Shown here in pieces: positions 8,590-17,195 of a stretch of 64,000 nt of DNA. The notes under the pieces are model-generated. The model worked only from the letters and a program-made list of their open reading frames with translations, was not told where the DNA came from and searched no databases. The DNA comes from Paenibacillus glycinis (GTDB lineage Bacteria; Bacillota; Bacilli; Paenibacillales; Paenibacillaceae), in the NCBI RefSeq assembly GCF_009909185.1, contig NZ_JAAAMV010000018.1:1-64000 (forward strand), read 5' to 3'. Positions within the stretch are counted from its first letter, which is position 1. Each line of letters begins with the position of its first letter. The position numbers and the translations under genes were made by a program.

Positions 8590-9318
8590 TTACGACAAAT
8601 TTCCAGCCAGCACGATCAAACCATTGGGGCTTTCATCATCAGCTTCCCGTTCAAGAGAGACGCAAATTCGTTCATAACGGTCCGACGAGGCGGCATAATG
8701 AAGCTCTCCCTCGCCGGCAAAGGTCGGAAACGCTACATTATCAACGGGCGCACCGTCCTTCACAAGCCATACGCGATAAGTCTCGTCCTTGCCGGGAAGC
8801 GGCAAATGATCGGCCTGCACGACGATTTGGACGCCGCCGCGATCTAGCATAATGACGACATGCCCCTCGGCAGCGCTGCCCTCCGCTTGCGCGTACAAAT
8901 CGACGACCTGCTTAACGTACGGCACGAAGGCGGCGCTCGAACCGGTATCGCTGTCCGAAGCCAGGCTTGTGACTCGCAATGCAAGAAACGCCATCGTCAG
9001 AAGGAGAAGCACGCAGAAGGCCCCGAGACTAGCGACTAGGCAAGAAGTCCGATCACGATCATTCTTCCGATGTTCTCGCAGCACGAGATGCGTCGCGACC
9101 CACGACTTCATTCCGCTCGCGGGATAATTGGTGCAATCATCGGGAGCCAGCAGTTGCTCGTGAACGCTTCGGATATCCGCCACGAACTGCCGGCAATCGG
9201 GGCAATGCTCCAAATGCATTTCAAACGCCTTTCGCCTGAAATCGCTCAAGCCGTCGAACATATACATAGCTGCATCATCGCAAGCATCATTGTTCGCATG
9301 AAACCGCAACCGCATCAT
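8590..9318 (-). CDS. RskA-type transmembrane anti-sigma factor (orphan)
   Basis: 242 aa. An N-terminal zf-HC2-like zinc motif (H...C..C in HLEHCPDCRQF, about residues 36-46) would bind an ECF sigma factor. One membrane helix follows at about 93-113, then an extracytoplasmic RskA domain with the hallmark ETYRVWLVKDGAPV, GEGELHYA and a SPNGLIVLAG ending. Such proteins hold a sigma factor inactive until stress-driven proteolysis. No sigma factor gene is next to it: both neighbours point elsewhere and terminators flank it. The ATG at 9318 has AGGAAA 4 bp upstream. Confidence 0.8.
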   Translation of the reverse strand: MMRLRFHANNDACDDAAMYMFDGLSDFRRKAFEMHLEHCPDCRQFVADIRSVHEQLLAPDDCTNYPASGMKSWVATHLVLREHRKNDRDRTSCLVASLGAFCVLLLLTMAFLALRVTSLASDSDTGSSAAFVPYVKQVVDLYAQAEGSAAEGHVVIMLDRGGVQIVVQADHLPLPGKDETYRVWLVKDGAPVDNVAFPTFAGEGELHYAASSDRYERICVSLEREADDESPNGLIVLAGNLS

Positions 9319-9431
9319 GTTTTCCTGTATCCCTTCGTTGTCGAAAATAGACGTTCAACCTCATCTTACCAAGAAATGTCAAAATAACAATTTGAATTCG
9401 TCGGCGCGAATTATGGTTGATGCTTCGACGT

Positions 9432-9470
9432 AAAAATGCCGCTAGGGAGTAAACTCCCTGGCGGCATTTG
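9432..9470 (-). terminator. Terminator of the deacetylase gene
   Basis: AAATGCCGCCAGGGAGT pairs with ACTCCCTAGCGGCATTT around a short loop and is followed by TTTTT on the minus strand. The gene's stop codon is within the stem. Confidence 0.8.
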
Positions 9471-10872
9471 AACTGTCGTATGATACGGGCGGGATGTCGT
9501 CCCTGTTGCCATGCATGCTTCCGTCATAATGGATGGCCGATTTCATTCGCGGAGGCGCAGGCTCATTTTGCCGCCCGCTGGCGGAGGTTTGCCAGAAATG
9601 TTCCATCGACATTGCGATGATACGCGGCTCCAAGGGATGGCTCTGATCGGCCAACCGCTGTTTGCCGGCAGGATTCAGGACGCGCAGCAATAATTTCAAA
9701 TAAAAGCGGGTTGACGTATCAAATAGGCCTTTCGGCATCGGCAGCACATCGAAGCCGAACTGCTCTACGCCACGGTTAATCATGCTGACGCCGTAAATCC
9801 CTTTCGCGGGTTGAACGGATTCGTCAGCGGCAAGCTTATGGGCAAGCTGCGGCATTCCCTTCTTCGCTTCGCGAATCAGCATGACGGCCAATTGCATCAT
9901 CGATCGCGATTCCGTCATTAATTTGACCAGTTTCCTGTTGTCGAAATGGATCTCGACGACGCGATCCTTGTCGGTGATCGATCTGCCGTCGGACAGCTCC
10001 AGCGTTTTCCCGTGATAGGGCACGATCCGGTAATAGAAAATGCAGTCCTCGGCGACTTCCTTCACGCGGAACAAAACGTGGAAGACGCGCTCCCAGCCCA
10101 TCCAGCAGGCGACGGCGATGCGCTTCGTCCAGCCGATCGATGGCTTCGCCCGGCCGGCTTTCTTGCCGCGACCGGACAGGGCGATCATCTCGGTAATATG
10201 CACGAATCGATAACCTTTAGCCTGACCCGCTGCCAAAAAGGGTTCCAGCGCGGCGAGCATGTTCTCCGGCGCTTCCTTGTCGGCTCCGAATGTCAGCCCG
10301 CAATCGTGGAGCAGCAGCACTTCGCCCGGCCGAAGCTTCTTCATCATCCGCTGCAGCAGCCGATCGGCCCCGACGCGCTTGCGCCAGTCGCCAAAAAGCG
10401 CCGACCACAGTATGATTTGCAGATACCCCAAGTTCGAGAAATCGAACAAATTAACGATGCCCCACGGCGGACGATAGTAAGCGGTTCGTGATCCGGTTGC
10501 CTGTTTTATGATATCCGAAGTGCGGTGGATTTGTTTCTTGACCGTCCTCGGACGCATGAGCCAGTTCGTTTTGTGCACGTAATTATGAATGCCGATTACA
10601 TGTCCTTCGTCATGCATCCTTTTGAGGATGTCCGGATGCTTCTCCGCATGAATGCCCACGACGAAAAAGGTCGCTTTCGCATCATAGCGCTTCAATAAAT
10701 CAAGCAACCGCGGGGTATAGACCGGATCCGGTCCATCATCGAACGTGAGCGCGATTTCTTGCTTCGCCCGCCCTCGCTTAAACACGTGAAAACCGAAAGT
10801 CCGGCTGACCAAACCGGGTAAAAACGCATAAAACGTCAAAAAATAAAAGCCCCACAGCAGGAAGTTTTCCAT
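9442..10872 (-). CDS. Polysaccharide deacetylase (NodB family) with C-terminal extension
   Basis: 476 aa from the ATG at 10872. A short hydrophobic N-terminal segment (about 3-24) is followed by a carbohydrate esterase 4 (NodB) domain at about 40-230 with TFDDGPD (catalytic base and metal Asp), HNYVH (metal His pair), YYRPPWG and the LLHDCG motif. The remaining ~230 residues form a second region that may correspond to the YkoP-like domain found behind such deacetylases. It probably removes acetyl groups from cell-wall or spore peptidoglycan. A start at 10941 is possible but adds a basic leader without family resemblance. Confidence 0.85.
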   Translation of the reverse strand: MENFLLWGFYFLTFYAFLPGLVSRTFGFHVFKRGRAKQEIALTFDDGPDPVYTPRLLDLLKRYDAKATFFVVGIHAEKHPDILKRMHDEGHVIGIHNYVHKTNWLMRPRTVKKQIHRTSDIIKQATGSRTAYYRPPWGIVNLFDFSNLGYLQIILWSALFGDWRKRVGADRLLQRMMKKLRPGEVLLLHDCGLTFGADKEAPENMLAALEPFLAAGQAKGYRFVHITEMIALSGRGKKAGRAKPSIGWTKRIAVACWMGWERVFHVLFRVKEVAEDCIFYYRIVPYHGKTLELSDGRSITDKDRVVEIHFDNRKLVKLMTESRSMMQLAVMLIREAKKGMPQLAHKLAADESVQPAKGIYGVSMINRGVEQFGFDVLPMPKGLFDTSTRFYLKLLLRVLNPAGKQRLADQSHPLEPRIIAMSMEHFWQTSASGRQNEPAPPRMKSAIHYDGSMHGNRDDIPPVSYDSSNAAREFTP

Positions 10873-11100
10873 GTCTTGTTTTCCCACCACCCCTAGTTTC
10901 AACCTTGTACGTCCATGGAAGAGGGAGTGCCATGTGCCCATTGCTCGTTGACTTCATCCATTGTACCATAGCCCCGCGGAAATCGGCTACGAAAGTTAAA
11001 GTAAACATTAAGCACGCGGCCGCGGCAAGCACTAAACATAGCTTTTTTAGGAAATACTGGTATTCTATAAGAAGAATAATAGTGCGAAAAGGAGTTTATT

Positions 11101-12225
11101 ATGCTGTCCTTCTACCGAAAATACTGGCGCACCGCATTCGACATCGCGCTGATCATCCTCACGGTTTGGCTCATCATGTACTTGTTCAGTTATTTATACC
11201 GGATCGCGACGCCCATTTTTCTGTCGTTCCTGATTTATTTGTTCATCGAACCGCCTGCGCGCTGGCTGACCCGGCTGGGGCTGAAAAAATCGATCGCTTC
11301 GGGCATATCCGTGCTGATCTTCACGCTGATCATCGTGGCCGCTTTCGTCGGAGCCGGTTACGTCGTCACGACGCAGGTCACGGGGCTAGCCCACAAGCTG
11401 CCGGAATACCAGCGCATACTGGTCACGGAATTCCAGCAGCACGCCAGCTTGCTCGAGGATAAGATCTCCGGACTTCCGCCGGACGTCGTCGACAATGCGG
11501 AGAAGGTCATCGGGTATGTCACCGACTGGGGCCAAGGCCTTGCCGGTACGTTTCTCCTTTCGCTGGGCGGTTACCTGATGTCGTTCTCAACCTTTATCAT
11601 TAACTTCTCGATCGGGATTATTCTCGCTTATTTTCTCAGCTTGGAAATCAAGGAATGGAAACAGGTTGCGCGCGAAAAAACGCCGAATACGTTCAAACGC
11701 GCGTTTCAATTTCTGCGCGAGAACGTATTCGTCGGCATAGCCGGGTATTTGAAGGCGCAAGGAAAGCTGATCAGCATCACGTTCGTCGTCATTTTCATCG
11801 CGCTGCTGCTGCTCGGGGTTCCCAACGCTTTCTCGATCGCCCTGTTGTCGGCATTCTTCGATATCCTGCCGCTGCTGGGCGTCGGCACGGTCTTCATTCC
11901 ATGGATCATCTACCTGTTCATCGTCGGACAAACCTCGCTGGCGATCTGGCTGACCGCGCTATTCCTGTTCGTGGTGCTGACCCGGCAAATCCTGGAGCCT
12001 AAAATCACCGGCGATACGCTCGGGGTCTCGGCGTTCACGATGCTCGCCTTCATGATCGTATCCTTGTCGATCTTCGGCATCTCGGGGGTCATCCTTTCGC
12101 CGATTCTCATGATCCTGCTGAAGGCGCTCTACGATCAACGTTACTTTCACCGCTGGATCCATTCCCCCAAAGGGGAGTTTGAAAATGCATCCAATCCTTA
12201 CGACGAGTCGGATTCCATCTTATGA
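11101..12225 (+). CDS. AI-2E family (PerM/TqsA-like) membrane protein
   Basis: 374 aa with about eight membrane helices. It has the family's paired N-terminal helices, a long extracytoplasmic segment at about 100-150, and the C-terminal signature LLGVPNAFSIALLSAFFDILPLLGVGTVFIPW. Members export small molecules or ions; the substrate cannot be read from sequence. AAAAGGAG precedes the ATG. A second family member starts at 63118 (probable ytvI). It is monocistronic, with a terminator overlapping its 3' end. Confidence 0.85.
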   Translation: MLSFYRKYWRTAFDIALIILTVWLIMYLFSYLYRIATPIFLSFLIYLFIEPPARWLTRLGLKKSIASGISVLIFTLIIVAAFVGAGYVVTTQVTGLAHKLPEYQRILVTEFQQHASLLEDKISGLPPDVVDNAEKVIGYVTDWGQGLAGTFLLSLGGYLMSFSTFIINFSIGIILAYFLSLEIKEWKQVAREKTPNTFKRAFQFLRENVFVGIAGYLKAQGKLISITFVVIFIALLLLGVPNAFSIALLSAFFDILPLLGVGTVFIPWIIYLFIVGQTSLAIWLTALFLFVVLTRQILEPKITGDTLGVSAFTMLAFMIVSLSIFGISGVILSPILMILLKALYDQRYFHRWIHSPKGEFENASNPYDESDSIL

Positions 12226-12244
12226 TGGAGCCCGACTCTTTTTA
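12205..12244 (+). terminator. Terminator of the AI-2E family gene
   Basis: GAGTCGGATTCCATC pairs with GATGGAGCCCGACTC around a short loop and runs into TTTTTATT. The T tract is only on the plus side. Confidence 0.8.
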
Positions 12245-14065
12245 TTGCTCCGCGTCCGCCAGGATATCCATAACGCCCCGGAACAGCTTGGTCGCTTGGT
12301 TGGACGTATGCACGCCCCGGTTCTCGGACAGCACCGCAACGGCGTACCTCGGCGAGCGTACCGGACCGTAACCGACGAACCACTGGTTCAACCGCTCCGT
12401 TCCATGCAGCCGTACTTGCGCCGTTCCGGATTTCCCCGCAACGGCCCACTTGCCATCGGCGATGCTTTGTCCCGTTCCGTATGCCACCACCGCTTCCATG
12501 CCGCGCAAGATCGTCTGCGTCGTCTGCCGGCTGACTTGACCGTAACGCGACGGCCAGGTTTGGCGGGGCAGCTCGGCAAGCAGCTGGCCGTTCCCATAGC
12601 GAATATCGCTCACGAGGCGCGGTTCTTGCACGGAACCGCCATGCAGCAGCGTAACGACGAGATTTGCCGCCTGGAGCGGCGAAAGCCGGACATCCCGCTG
12701 CCCGATGCCCGTTTGAGCCAGTTGTCCGCCGTCACGAACGGTCGGAAGCTTGGCAAACACATGTCCCGCCTCTTCTTCAGGCAAGAGTCTCAGCGGCTTG
12801 TCCAGCGGCGCGAAGGCCGACTCGCTGGCCCATCCCACCTGCTCGCCGATACCCAGCTTCTCCGCCGTTACGTATAGCTCCTGCGCGTTCATCCGTTCCG
12901 CCAAGGTTGCGAATACGACATTGCAGGAGCCGGCGAGCGCTTCTTCCAGCGTCAATTGTCCATGGCCGCCCCTCTTCCAGCAATGAAGCCCGTAGCGTCC
13001 ATAATTCCCATGGCATTGAAAGGACTCATGCGCGTTCGCGGCGTGCGACTCCAAAGCGGCAGCCTCCGTCACGAGCTTGAAAATCGATCCCGGCGTCGCG
13101 GCCCGCACCGCATGGTTCACGTAATCCTCGGGCCCGCCGCCCTGTTTGTCTTGCGGAAGCCTCGGCCTCGATATCATCGCGACGATGTCCGCATTATCGA
13201 CATCCAGAACGACGACCGCCCCTTCTCCGAGCCGTTCCGCATCGACATAACGCTCCAAGCGATTCTGAAGCGCGAAATCCATGGTCGTCTTGACCCGTAC
13301 CGGGTAATACGGATTGGCGGAACCGTTCAACCGCCAGTCCAGGCCCTGCATCGGCTTATTCGCGCCGTCCGTAAAATACGACACCGTCGTCGGTCCCGTT
13401 CCCTGCAGCAGGCGGTCAAGCGATCGCTCGAGCCCGGCGCCGCCGGTCTGATCCGTCAGCTTCATCGTGCGTTCTTGCAGTCGTTGGCCGTAATCCATCC
13501 GAAGCAGCTCAGGATGCTGGCTGACGTAACCGATGGCATGCTTCGCGTTGAATCCGTCCAGGTATCGATTACGGTAGGGCAGGATGCGGACGCCGTGCAA
13601 GCGAAGATTCCGAATGACGCCGATTTGCTTCGCCGATAGCTTCAGCGGGCAGCGTGCGCCCTCCGCGCGCCAAAAGGCCGGCTCCTTCAACGATTGCATC
13701 CACCGCGCCAACCGATTCGGCTGTACATGCAGCGCACCGGCAAGCGCCATGATATCCCCCGGTTTCCCGGCAATCCGCGCCTCGGCATCATGCAAGGGAA
13801 AAACCGCAAGCGACTCGTAGGTTTCGCCCGTTAGCGCGATCCCCGACCGGTCGAAGAAATCGCCGCGCCCGCTATCGAGCACGAGCTCCCGCTCGCGCTG
13901 AGCGACGGACTCGGCCTTCCAGCGCGTACTCCCCGCGCCGACCGGTTCAACCGGCGAAAGCTGCAGCCAAGCCAGCCGCAGCAGGATGGCGACCAGAAAC
14001 AAACTCATGCCGATCAGGACGGCGAATACCCGCCGCTGCCTTGCTTTCCGCCATTCTTTGCTCAT
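12242..14065 (-). CDS. Class B penicillin-binding protein (transpeptidase)
   Basis: 607 aa. A basic cytoplasmic N-terminus and one membrane helix (about 14-34) are followed by a PBP dimer domain with RGDFFDRSG at about 66-75 and a transpeptidase domain. Catalytic motifs are SIFK within ATPGSIFK (about residue 327), SCN, and KSGTA. The protein cross-links peptidoglycan outside the membrane. The ATG at 14065 is preferred over TTG at 14137; GGAG lies about 11 bp upstream. No PASTA domains are seen, which argues against SpoVD. The gene stands alone, so the role (elongation, division or sporulation) is unclear. Confidence 0.9.
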   Translation of the reverse strand: MSKEWRKARQRRVFAVLIGMSLFLVAILLRLAWLQLSPVEPVGAGSTRWKAESVAQRERELVLDSGRGDFFDRSGIALTGETYESLAVFPLHDAEARIAGKPGDIMALAGALHVQPNRLARWMQSLKEPAFWRAEGARCPLKLSAKQIGVIRNLRLHGVRILPYRNRYLDGFNAKHAIGYVSQHPELLRMDYGQRLQERTMKLTDQTGGAGLERSLDRLLQGTGPTTVSYFTDGANKPMQGLDWRLNGSANPYYPVRVKTTMDFALQNRLERYVDAERLGEGAVVVLDVDNADIVAMISRPRLPQDKQGGGPEDYVNHAVRAATPGSIFKLVTEAAALESHAANAHESFQCHGNYGRYGLHCWKRGGHGQLTLEEALAGSCNVVFATLAERMNAQELYVTAEKLGIGEQVGWASESAFAPLDKPLRLLPEEEAGHVFAKLPTVRDGGQLAQTGIGQRDVRLSPLQAANLVVTLLHGGSVQEPRLVSDIRYGNGQLLAELPRQTWPSRYGQVSRQTTQTILRGMEAVVAYGTGQSIADGKWAVAGKSGTAQVRLHGTERLNQWFVGYGPVRSPRYAVAVLSENRGVHTSNQATKLFRGVMDILADAEQ

Positions 14066-14164
14066 TCGCGCTTCGTCTCCGCTTTCCTTGGAATCGCATT
14101 CTCGCTTTCCATTATCCCCCTGCGGACAAGCGTTCAATCATGAATTCCGTCTCGGCGAAGCATC

Positions 14165-14205
14165 AAAAAGCCTTATCGCGAATGACATCATCCGCAATAA
14201 GGCTT
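14165..14205 (-). terminator. Terminator of the LysR-family gene
   Basis: AAAAGCCTTATTGCG pairs with CGCGATAAGGCTTTTT in minus orientation, ending in a T tract. Confidence 0.75.
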
Positions 14206-14214
14206 TTATCCGAT

Positions 14215-15123
14215 TTATAGGCGGCCCTTCGACTCGACGCAGGCGAAGAAATCGAGCAAGAACCGCTGGAAGACTTTCGCGACGAGGGGAAGCTTCTCGT
14301 TCGATCGGTAGATCAACCCGATCGTGCGCGTCACGCGCGGCGAACGTACGCGGACGTTGGCCGGCTGCAGCTTGCCCGAGCCGTGCAGGGCCATCTCCGG
14401 AAGCAAACTGACGCCCATGCCCGCGGCGACGAGACCGCGAATCGTATCCGTCTCCTGTCCTTCGAACCCGATATTCGGGGTGAACCCGGCTTCCAGGCAG
14501 GCATCCCAAACGATCGGCCGAAGCGAATATCCATCGCTGAAGAGCACGAACTTCTCGTCCCTCAGCTGAATCAAGTCGATCGTTTCTTCTTGCGCCAAAG
14601 GATGCCCCGGCGGCAGAATGGCGAACAGCTCTTCCGTCAGCACGGTTTGGCCGGTCACATGCGCGTGCATCTCCGGACACGGGGACACGAACGCCAGATC
14701 CACCTCCCCCTTCATCACGTCTTGGATGAGCGAGGGATACATGCCTTGCTTGAACCGGAAATTCACGTTCGGATTCTGCTTCCGAAACGCGGATACGACC
14801 TCCGGTATAAGCGAGATGCCCAGACTGTGGGGAAATCCGAGCCGAACCTCGCCTTTCTCGGGATCCAGAAACTCCTGGATCTCCAAGACCGCGCGTTCCA
14901 GGTCGGCCAATATCACTTCCGCGCGCTTCAGGAACAAGGTGCCGACCGGCGTTAGCTGCAGGTTGCGGCCCTTCTGCAGAAACAGCTTGGCCCCCAGCTC
15001 TTCCTCGAGCTGATGAATCTGCCGGCTTACCGCCGACTGCGCCACATGCAGTTCCTCGGCCGCTTTCGTGACATGCTCCCGCTTCGCGACTTTCACGAAA
15101 TAATACAATTGTCGAAGCTCCAT
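14215..15123 (-). CDS. LysR-family transcriptional regulator
   Basis: 302 aa. An N-terminal winged HTH (residues 1-60, AAEELHVAQSAVSRQIHQLEEELG) and a LysR substrate-binding domain (about 90-295) with the GL.AAGMGVSLLPEMAL effector-site stretch typical of the GltC/AlsR/CynR branch. AGAGGACG precedes the ATG at 15123. No divergently oriented target gene is adjacent, so its regulon cannot be inferred from context. Confidence 0.92.
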   Translation of the reverse strand: MELRQLYYFVKVAKREHVTKAAEELHVAQSAVSRQIHQLEEELGAKLFLQKGRNLQLTPVGTLFLKRAEVILADLERAVLEIQEFLDPEKGEVRLGFPHSLGISLIPEVVSAFRKQNPNVNFRFKQGMYPSLIQDVMKGEVDLAFVSPCPEMHAHVTGQTVLTEELFAILPPGHPLAQEETIDLIQLRDEKFVLFSDGYSLRPIVWDACLEAGFTPNIGFEGQETDTIRGLVAAGMGVSLLPEMALHGSGKLQPANVRVRSPRVTRTIGLIYRSNEKLPLVAKVFQRFLLDFFACVESKGRL

Positions 15124-15173
15124 GACGTCCTCTTCTCCTCAAGGCCCGCGCTATCCGCTCCGGCGCCGAACGA

Positions 15174-15794
15174 CTATCTTCTATATCGTCTGTTCTCCTT
15201 GGATGTTAAATAACGGTCATACGCGTAAGCAAGCACGAAGCCAGCAAACAGGCCCCCGAAATGGGCCCAAATGCCGATGTTCGGCGCGATGAGCGTATAA
15301 ATGACGCCGAAAATCAATATCCCGTAGACCGTCTTGCGCGAATTTTCGTCCAACGTGCGCTTAAGCAGCGCAAGGAACAGATAAGCGCCGAAGACGCCGT
15401 AGATGGCGCCAGACGCGCCCGCGCCCGCCGTGGATTGCTCGGCGATCGCGCTGAACAGGTTGCCGACGATCCCGCACAGGAGATAGAACACGGCATACTT
15501 GACGTGGCCGAGCATCCGTTCGAGCGGCGGCGCGAAAACGAGTATGCTGAACATGTTGAAGAAAATATGCTGCAGGTTCAAATGAAGGAACACCGCCGTC
15601 ACGTACCGCCATGGTTCCTGCAGCGAGAAATAATTGTCGTTCGGGGAGCTGTAAAAAAGACCCCGATCCAACAACCGCCCGTCCAGAAACAGATGATCTG
15701 CCGCGTAAACCAGGATATTCAGTGCAATAATGGCAGCCGTGACGGGAAACATCCGCAGATAACTGCCGAAGCTTTCGTAGCGCAAAAAAATCAT
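15174..15794 (-). CDS. Rhomboid family intramembrane serine protease
   Basis: 206 aa with about six membrane helices. The catalytic dyad is visible: GASGAIYG (nucleophilic Ser, helix 4) and AHFGG (His, helix 6), plus the [11 protein letters not shown] motif in helix 2. It cleaves membrane proteins within the bilayer; substrates are unknown. AAAGGAGACC precedes the ATG. It diverges from tpx. Confidence 0.9.
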   Translation of the reverse strand: MIFLRYESFGSYLRMFPVTAAIIALNILVYAADHLFLDGRLLDRGLFYSSPNDNYFSLQEPWRYVTAVFLHLNLQHIFFNMFSILVFAPPLERMLGHVKYAVFYLLCGIVGNLFSAIAEQSTAGAGASGAIYGVFGAYLFLALLKRTLDENSRKTVYGILIFGVIYTLIAPNIGIWAHFGGLFAGFVLAYAYDRYLTSKENRRYRR

Positions 15795-15819
15795 GGCGGT
15801 CTCCTTTACGCACTCCTAA

Positions 15820-15850
15820 TTGGACAACGGTAATTCATTATGCTTATAAT
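15820..15850 (+). promoter_or_regulatory. Candidate sigma-A promoter of tpx
   Basis: TTGGAC (15820-15825) and TATAAT (15845-15850), spacing 19 bp. A small inverted repeat (TTGGT..ACCAA, 15854-15867) lies at the start of the leader. Confidence 0.5.
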
Positions 15851-15892
15851 TATTTGGTAGAAACCAATTCCAATCAAGGAGGCTATTTCATA

Positions 15893-16411
15893 ATGACACA
15901 AGAACGTACAAGCGTTTCGACATTTAAAGGCAACCCGCTTACGCTGATCGGCCCGGAACTCAAGGTCGGTGACCAAGCGCCCGATTTCCAACTGAACAAA
16001 TCGCTCGTGGACGTCGTTTCCTTGAAGGACTACGCCGGCAAAGTAAAACTCATCAGCGTCGTTCCATCCATCGATACGGGCGTCTGCGATGCGCAAACGC
16101 GCCGCTTTAACGAAGAAGCAAGCAAATTCGGGGACAACGTCGTCATCCTGACGGTCAGCGTGGATCTTCCGTTCGCTCAAGCCCGTTGGTGCGGCGCTGC
16201 CGGCGTCGACAAAGTCGAACTGCTGTCCGACTACAAAAACAACAATTTCGGCGAAGCTTACGGCGTCCTGATCAAGGAATTCACGCTCGATATGCGCGCG
16301 ATCTTCGTGATCGATGCGAACGACAAGATTCAATACATCGAAGTGCTTAGCGAAATGACCGAGCACCCGAACTATGAAAACGCGCTGAACGCATTGAAAG
16401 CACTCGTATAA
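15893..16411 (+). CDS. Thiol peroxidase Tpx
   Basis: 172 aa, an atypical 2-Cys peroxiredoxin reducing hydroperoxides in the cytosol with thioredoxin. The peroxidatic cysteine lies in [16 protein letters not shown] and the resolving cysteine in [11 protein letters not shown], as in the Tpx class. AAGGAGG 9 bp before the ATG at 15893 fixes the start; the in-frame extension to 15854 runs through the promoter leader and is rejected. Confidence 0.96.
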   Translation: MTQERTSVSTFKGNPLTLIGPELKVGDQAPDFQLNKSLVDVVSLKDYAGKVKLISVVPSIDTGVCDAQTRRFNEEASKFGDNVVILTVSVDLPFAQARWCGAAGVDKVELLSDYKNNNFGEAYGVLIKEFTLDMRAIFVIDANDKIQYIEVLSEMTEHPNYENALNALKALV

Positions 16412-16432
16412 GCAATAGCCGCCAATCATTAT

Positions 16433-16470
16433 AAAAGCGAGGACAGGGACTCCCTTCCTCGCTTTTTTCG
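16433..16470. terminator. Bidirectional terminator between tpx and the DUF1499-like gene
   Basis: AAAGCGAGGACAGGGA pairs with TCCCTTCCTCGCTTT; there are T tracts on the plus side and a shorter one on the minus side. Confidence 0.8.
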
Positions 16471-16475
16471 TTTTA

Positions 16476-16868
16476 TTATATGCCGGTCGTTTTATATTGA
16501 GCCAGCTTCTTATCGAGCGTCCGGTAAATATCAAGTATGATGCGATAGTTCGACCCTAGGTCGCCGAAGGAGCCGCGCGACGCGGAATAAATGTCAACCG
16601 CGGACGTAACCGGGTTGATGTTGATAACGGATACGGTAATGTCCATGGTGCGGCCGGTCATCGTGCGTTTCTCCATCACGATTTCGCCGACGGATTGGAC
16701 TTCATGTAAGAGTTTATAGCCTTGCATTTTTTTCAGTGTGGAGACGACTTCTTCCCACGCTCTTTCACGGGATAGTTTGTAATAATGGGATTTCAGCAAT
16801 GGATCTTTCGCTTTATCGCCAGTCAATTCGTGACTGCGCAGCAACCCGATTAGGGTCCGCTTCAACAA
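16476..16868 (-). CDS. DUF1499-like cytosolic protein
   Basis: 130 aa, soluble. The end (AVDIYSASRGSFGDLGSNYRII) resembles the DUF1499 signature (SASR.G.SDLG.N..RI). The start is TTG at 16868 (a second TTG at 16865) because GGAGGGGGAGA lies 7 bp upstream; a frame extending to 17102 runs back through the RNA gene and is rejected. An extended -10 (TGCTATGAT, TATGAT at 16917-16912) gives it its own promoter downstream of the RNA's terminator. Function unknown. Confidence 0.7.
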   Translation of the reverse strand: MLKRTLIGLLRSHELTGDKAKDPLLKSHYYKLSRERAWEEVVSTLKKMQGYKLLHEVQSVGEIVMEKRTMTGRTMDITVSVININPVTSAVDIYSASRGSFGDLGSNYRIILDIYRTLDKKLAQYKTTGI

Positions 16869-16933
16869 AGGTAATCTCCCCCTCCAACGTCTTCTATGTA
16901 CGCTAAGAGCTATCATAGCACAGTTTGTAACAT

Positions 16934-17146
16934 AAAAAAAAGGGGTTGCCCCCTTTTCATTAGTAAGTAACCCGCCATGCCGTCCGACTTGCTTGTTTCT
17001 GAACCCGCTCTCGCAGGTGGGTGGCCGCAGAAACGTTTTTGAGATCCCTTTTCGAGGGCTTGTCAGCTGCGTTTCAATATTAGTCTCCCTAAAAACAGCC
17101 ATTGGTTCAAAACAAGTGATAAGCCGTAACGCACACCGCAGGATGT
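16934..17146 (-). ncRNA. ssrS: Probable 6S RNA (regulator of RNA polymerase)
   Basis: A 213-nt transcription unit with no reading frame of its own: a good sigma-A promoter at 17181-17153 and a strong terminator at its end (GGGGGCAACCCC then eight T). The transcript folds into one long irregular hairpin. CTTGTTTTGAACC in the 5' half pairs with GGTTCAGAAACAAG in the 3' half over 13 bp, with an open middle containing GGGAGACTAA and CGCAGCTGAC. The closing segments, TGCGGTGTGCGTTACGG at the 5' end and GTCGGACGGCATGG at the 3' end, resemble the conserved 6S ends. 6S RNA mimics an open promoter and sequesters sigma-A polymerase in stationary phase. The name is from memory of the family and needs a covariance-model search. 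Confidence 0.7.
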
Positions 17147-17152
17147 ATTGCT

Positions 17153-17181
17153 ATTATAGCCCCATGCCGAGGAAAAGTAAA
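17153..17181 (-). promoter_or_regulatory. Sigma-A promoter of the 6S-like RNA
   Basis: TTTACT (17181-17176), 17-bp spacer, TATAAT (17158-17153); the start is expected near 17146. It sits just beyond the stop of the DUF624 gene. Confidence 0.75.
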
Positions 17182-17195
17182 CTTGGCGTACGCCG

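Noticed and set aside
16476-17102. Long version of the DUF1499-like gene
   Set aside because: The N-terminal 78 codons run through the terminator and body of the 6S-like RNA; a strong ribosome binding site places the start at 16868.
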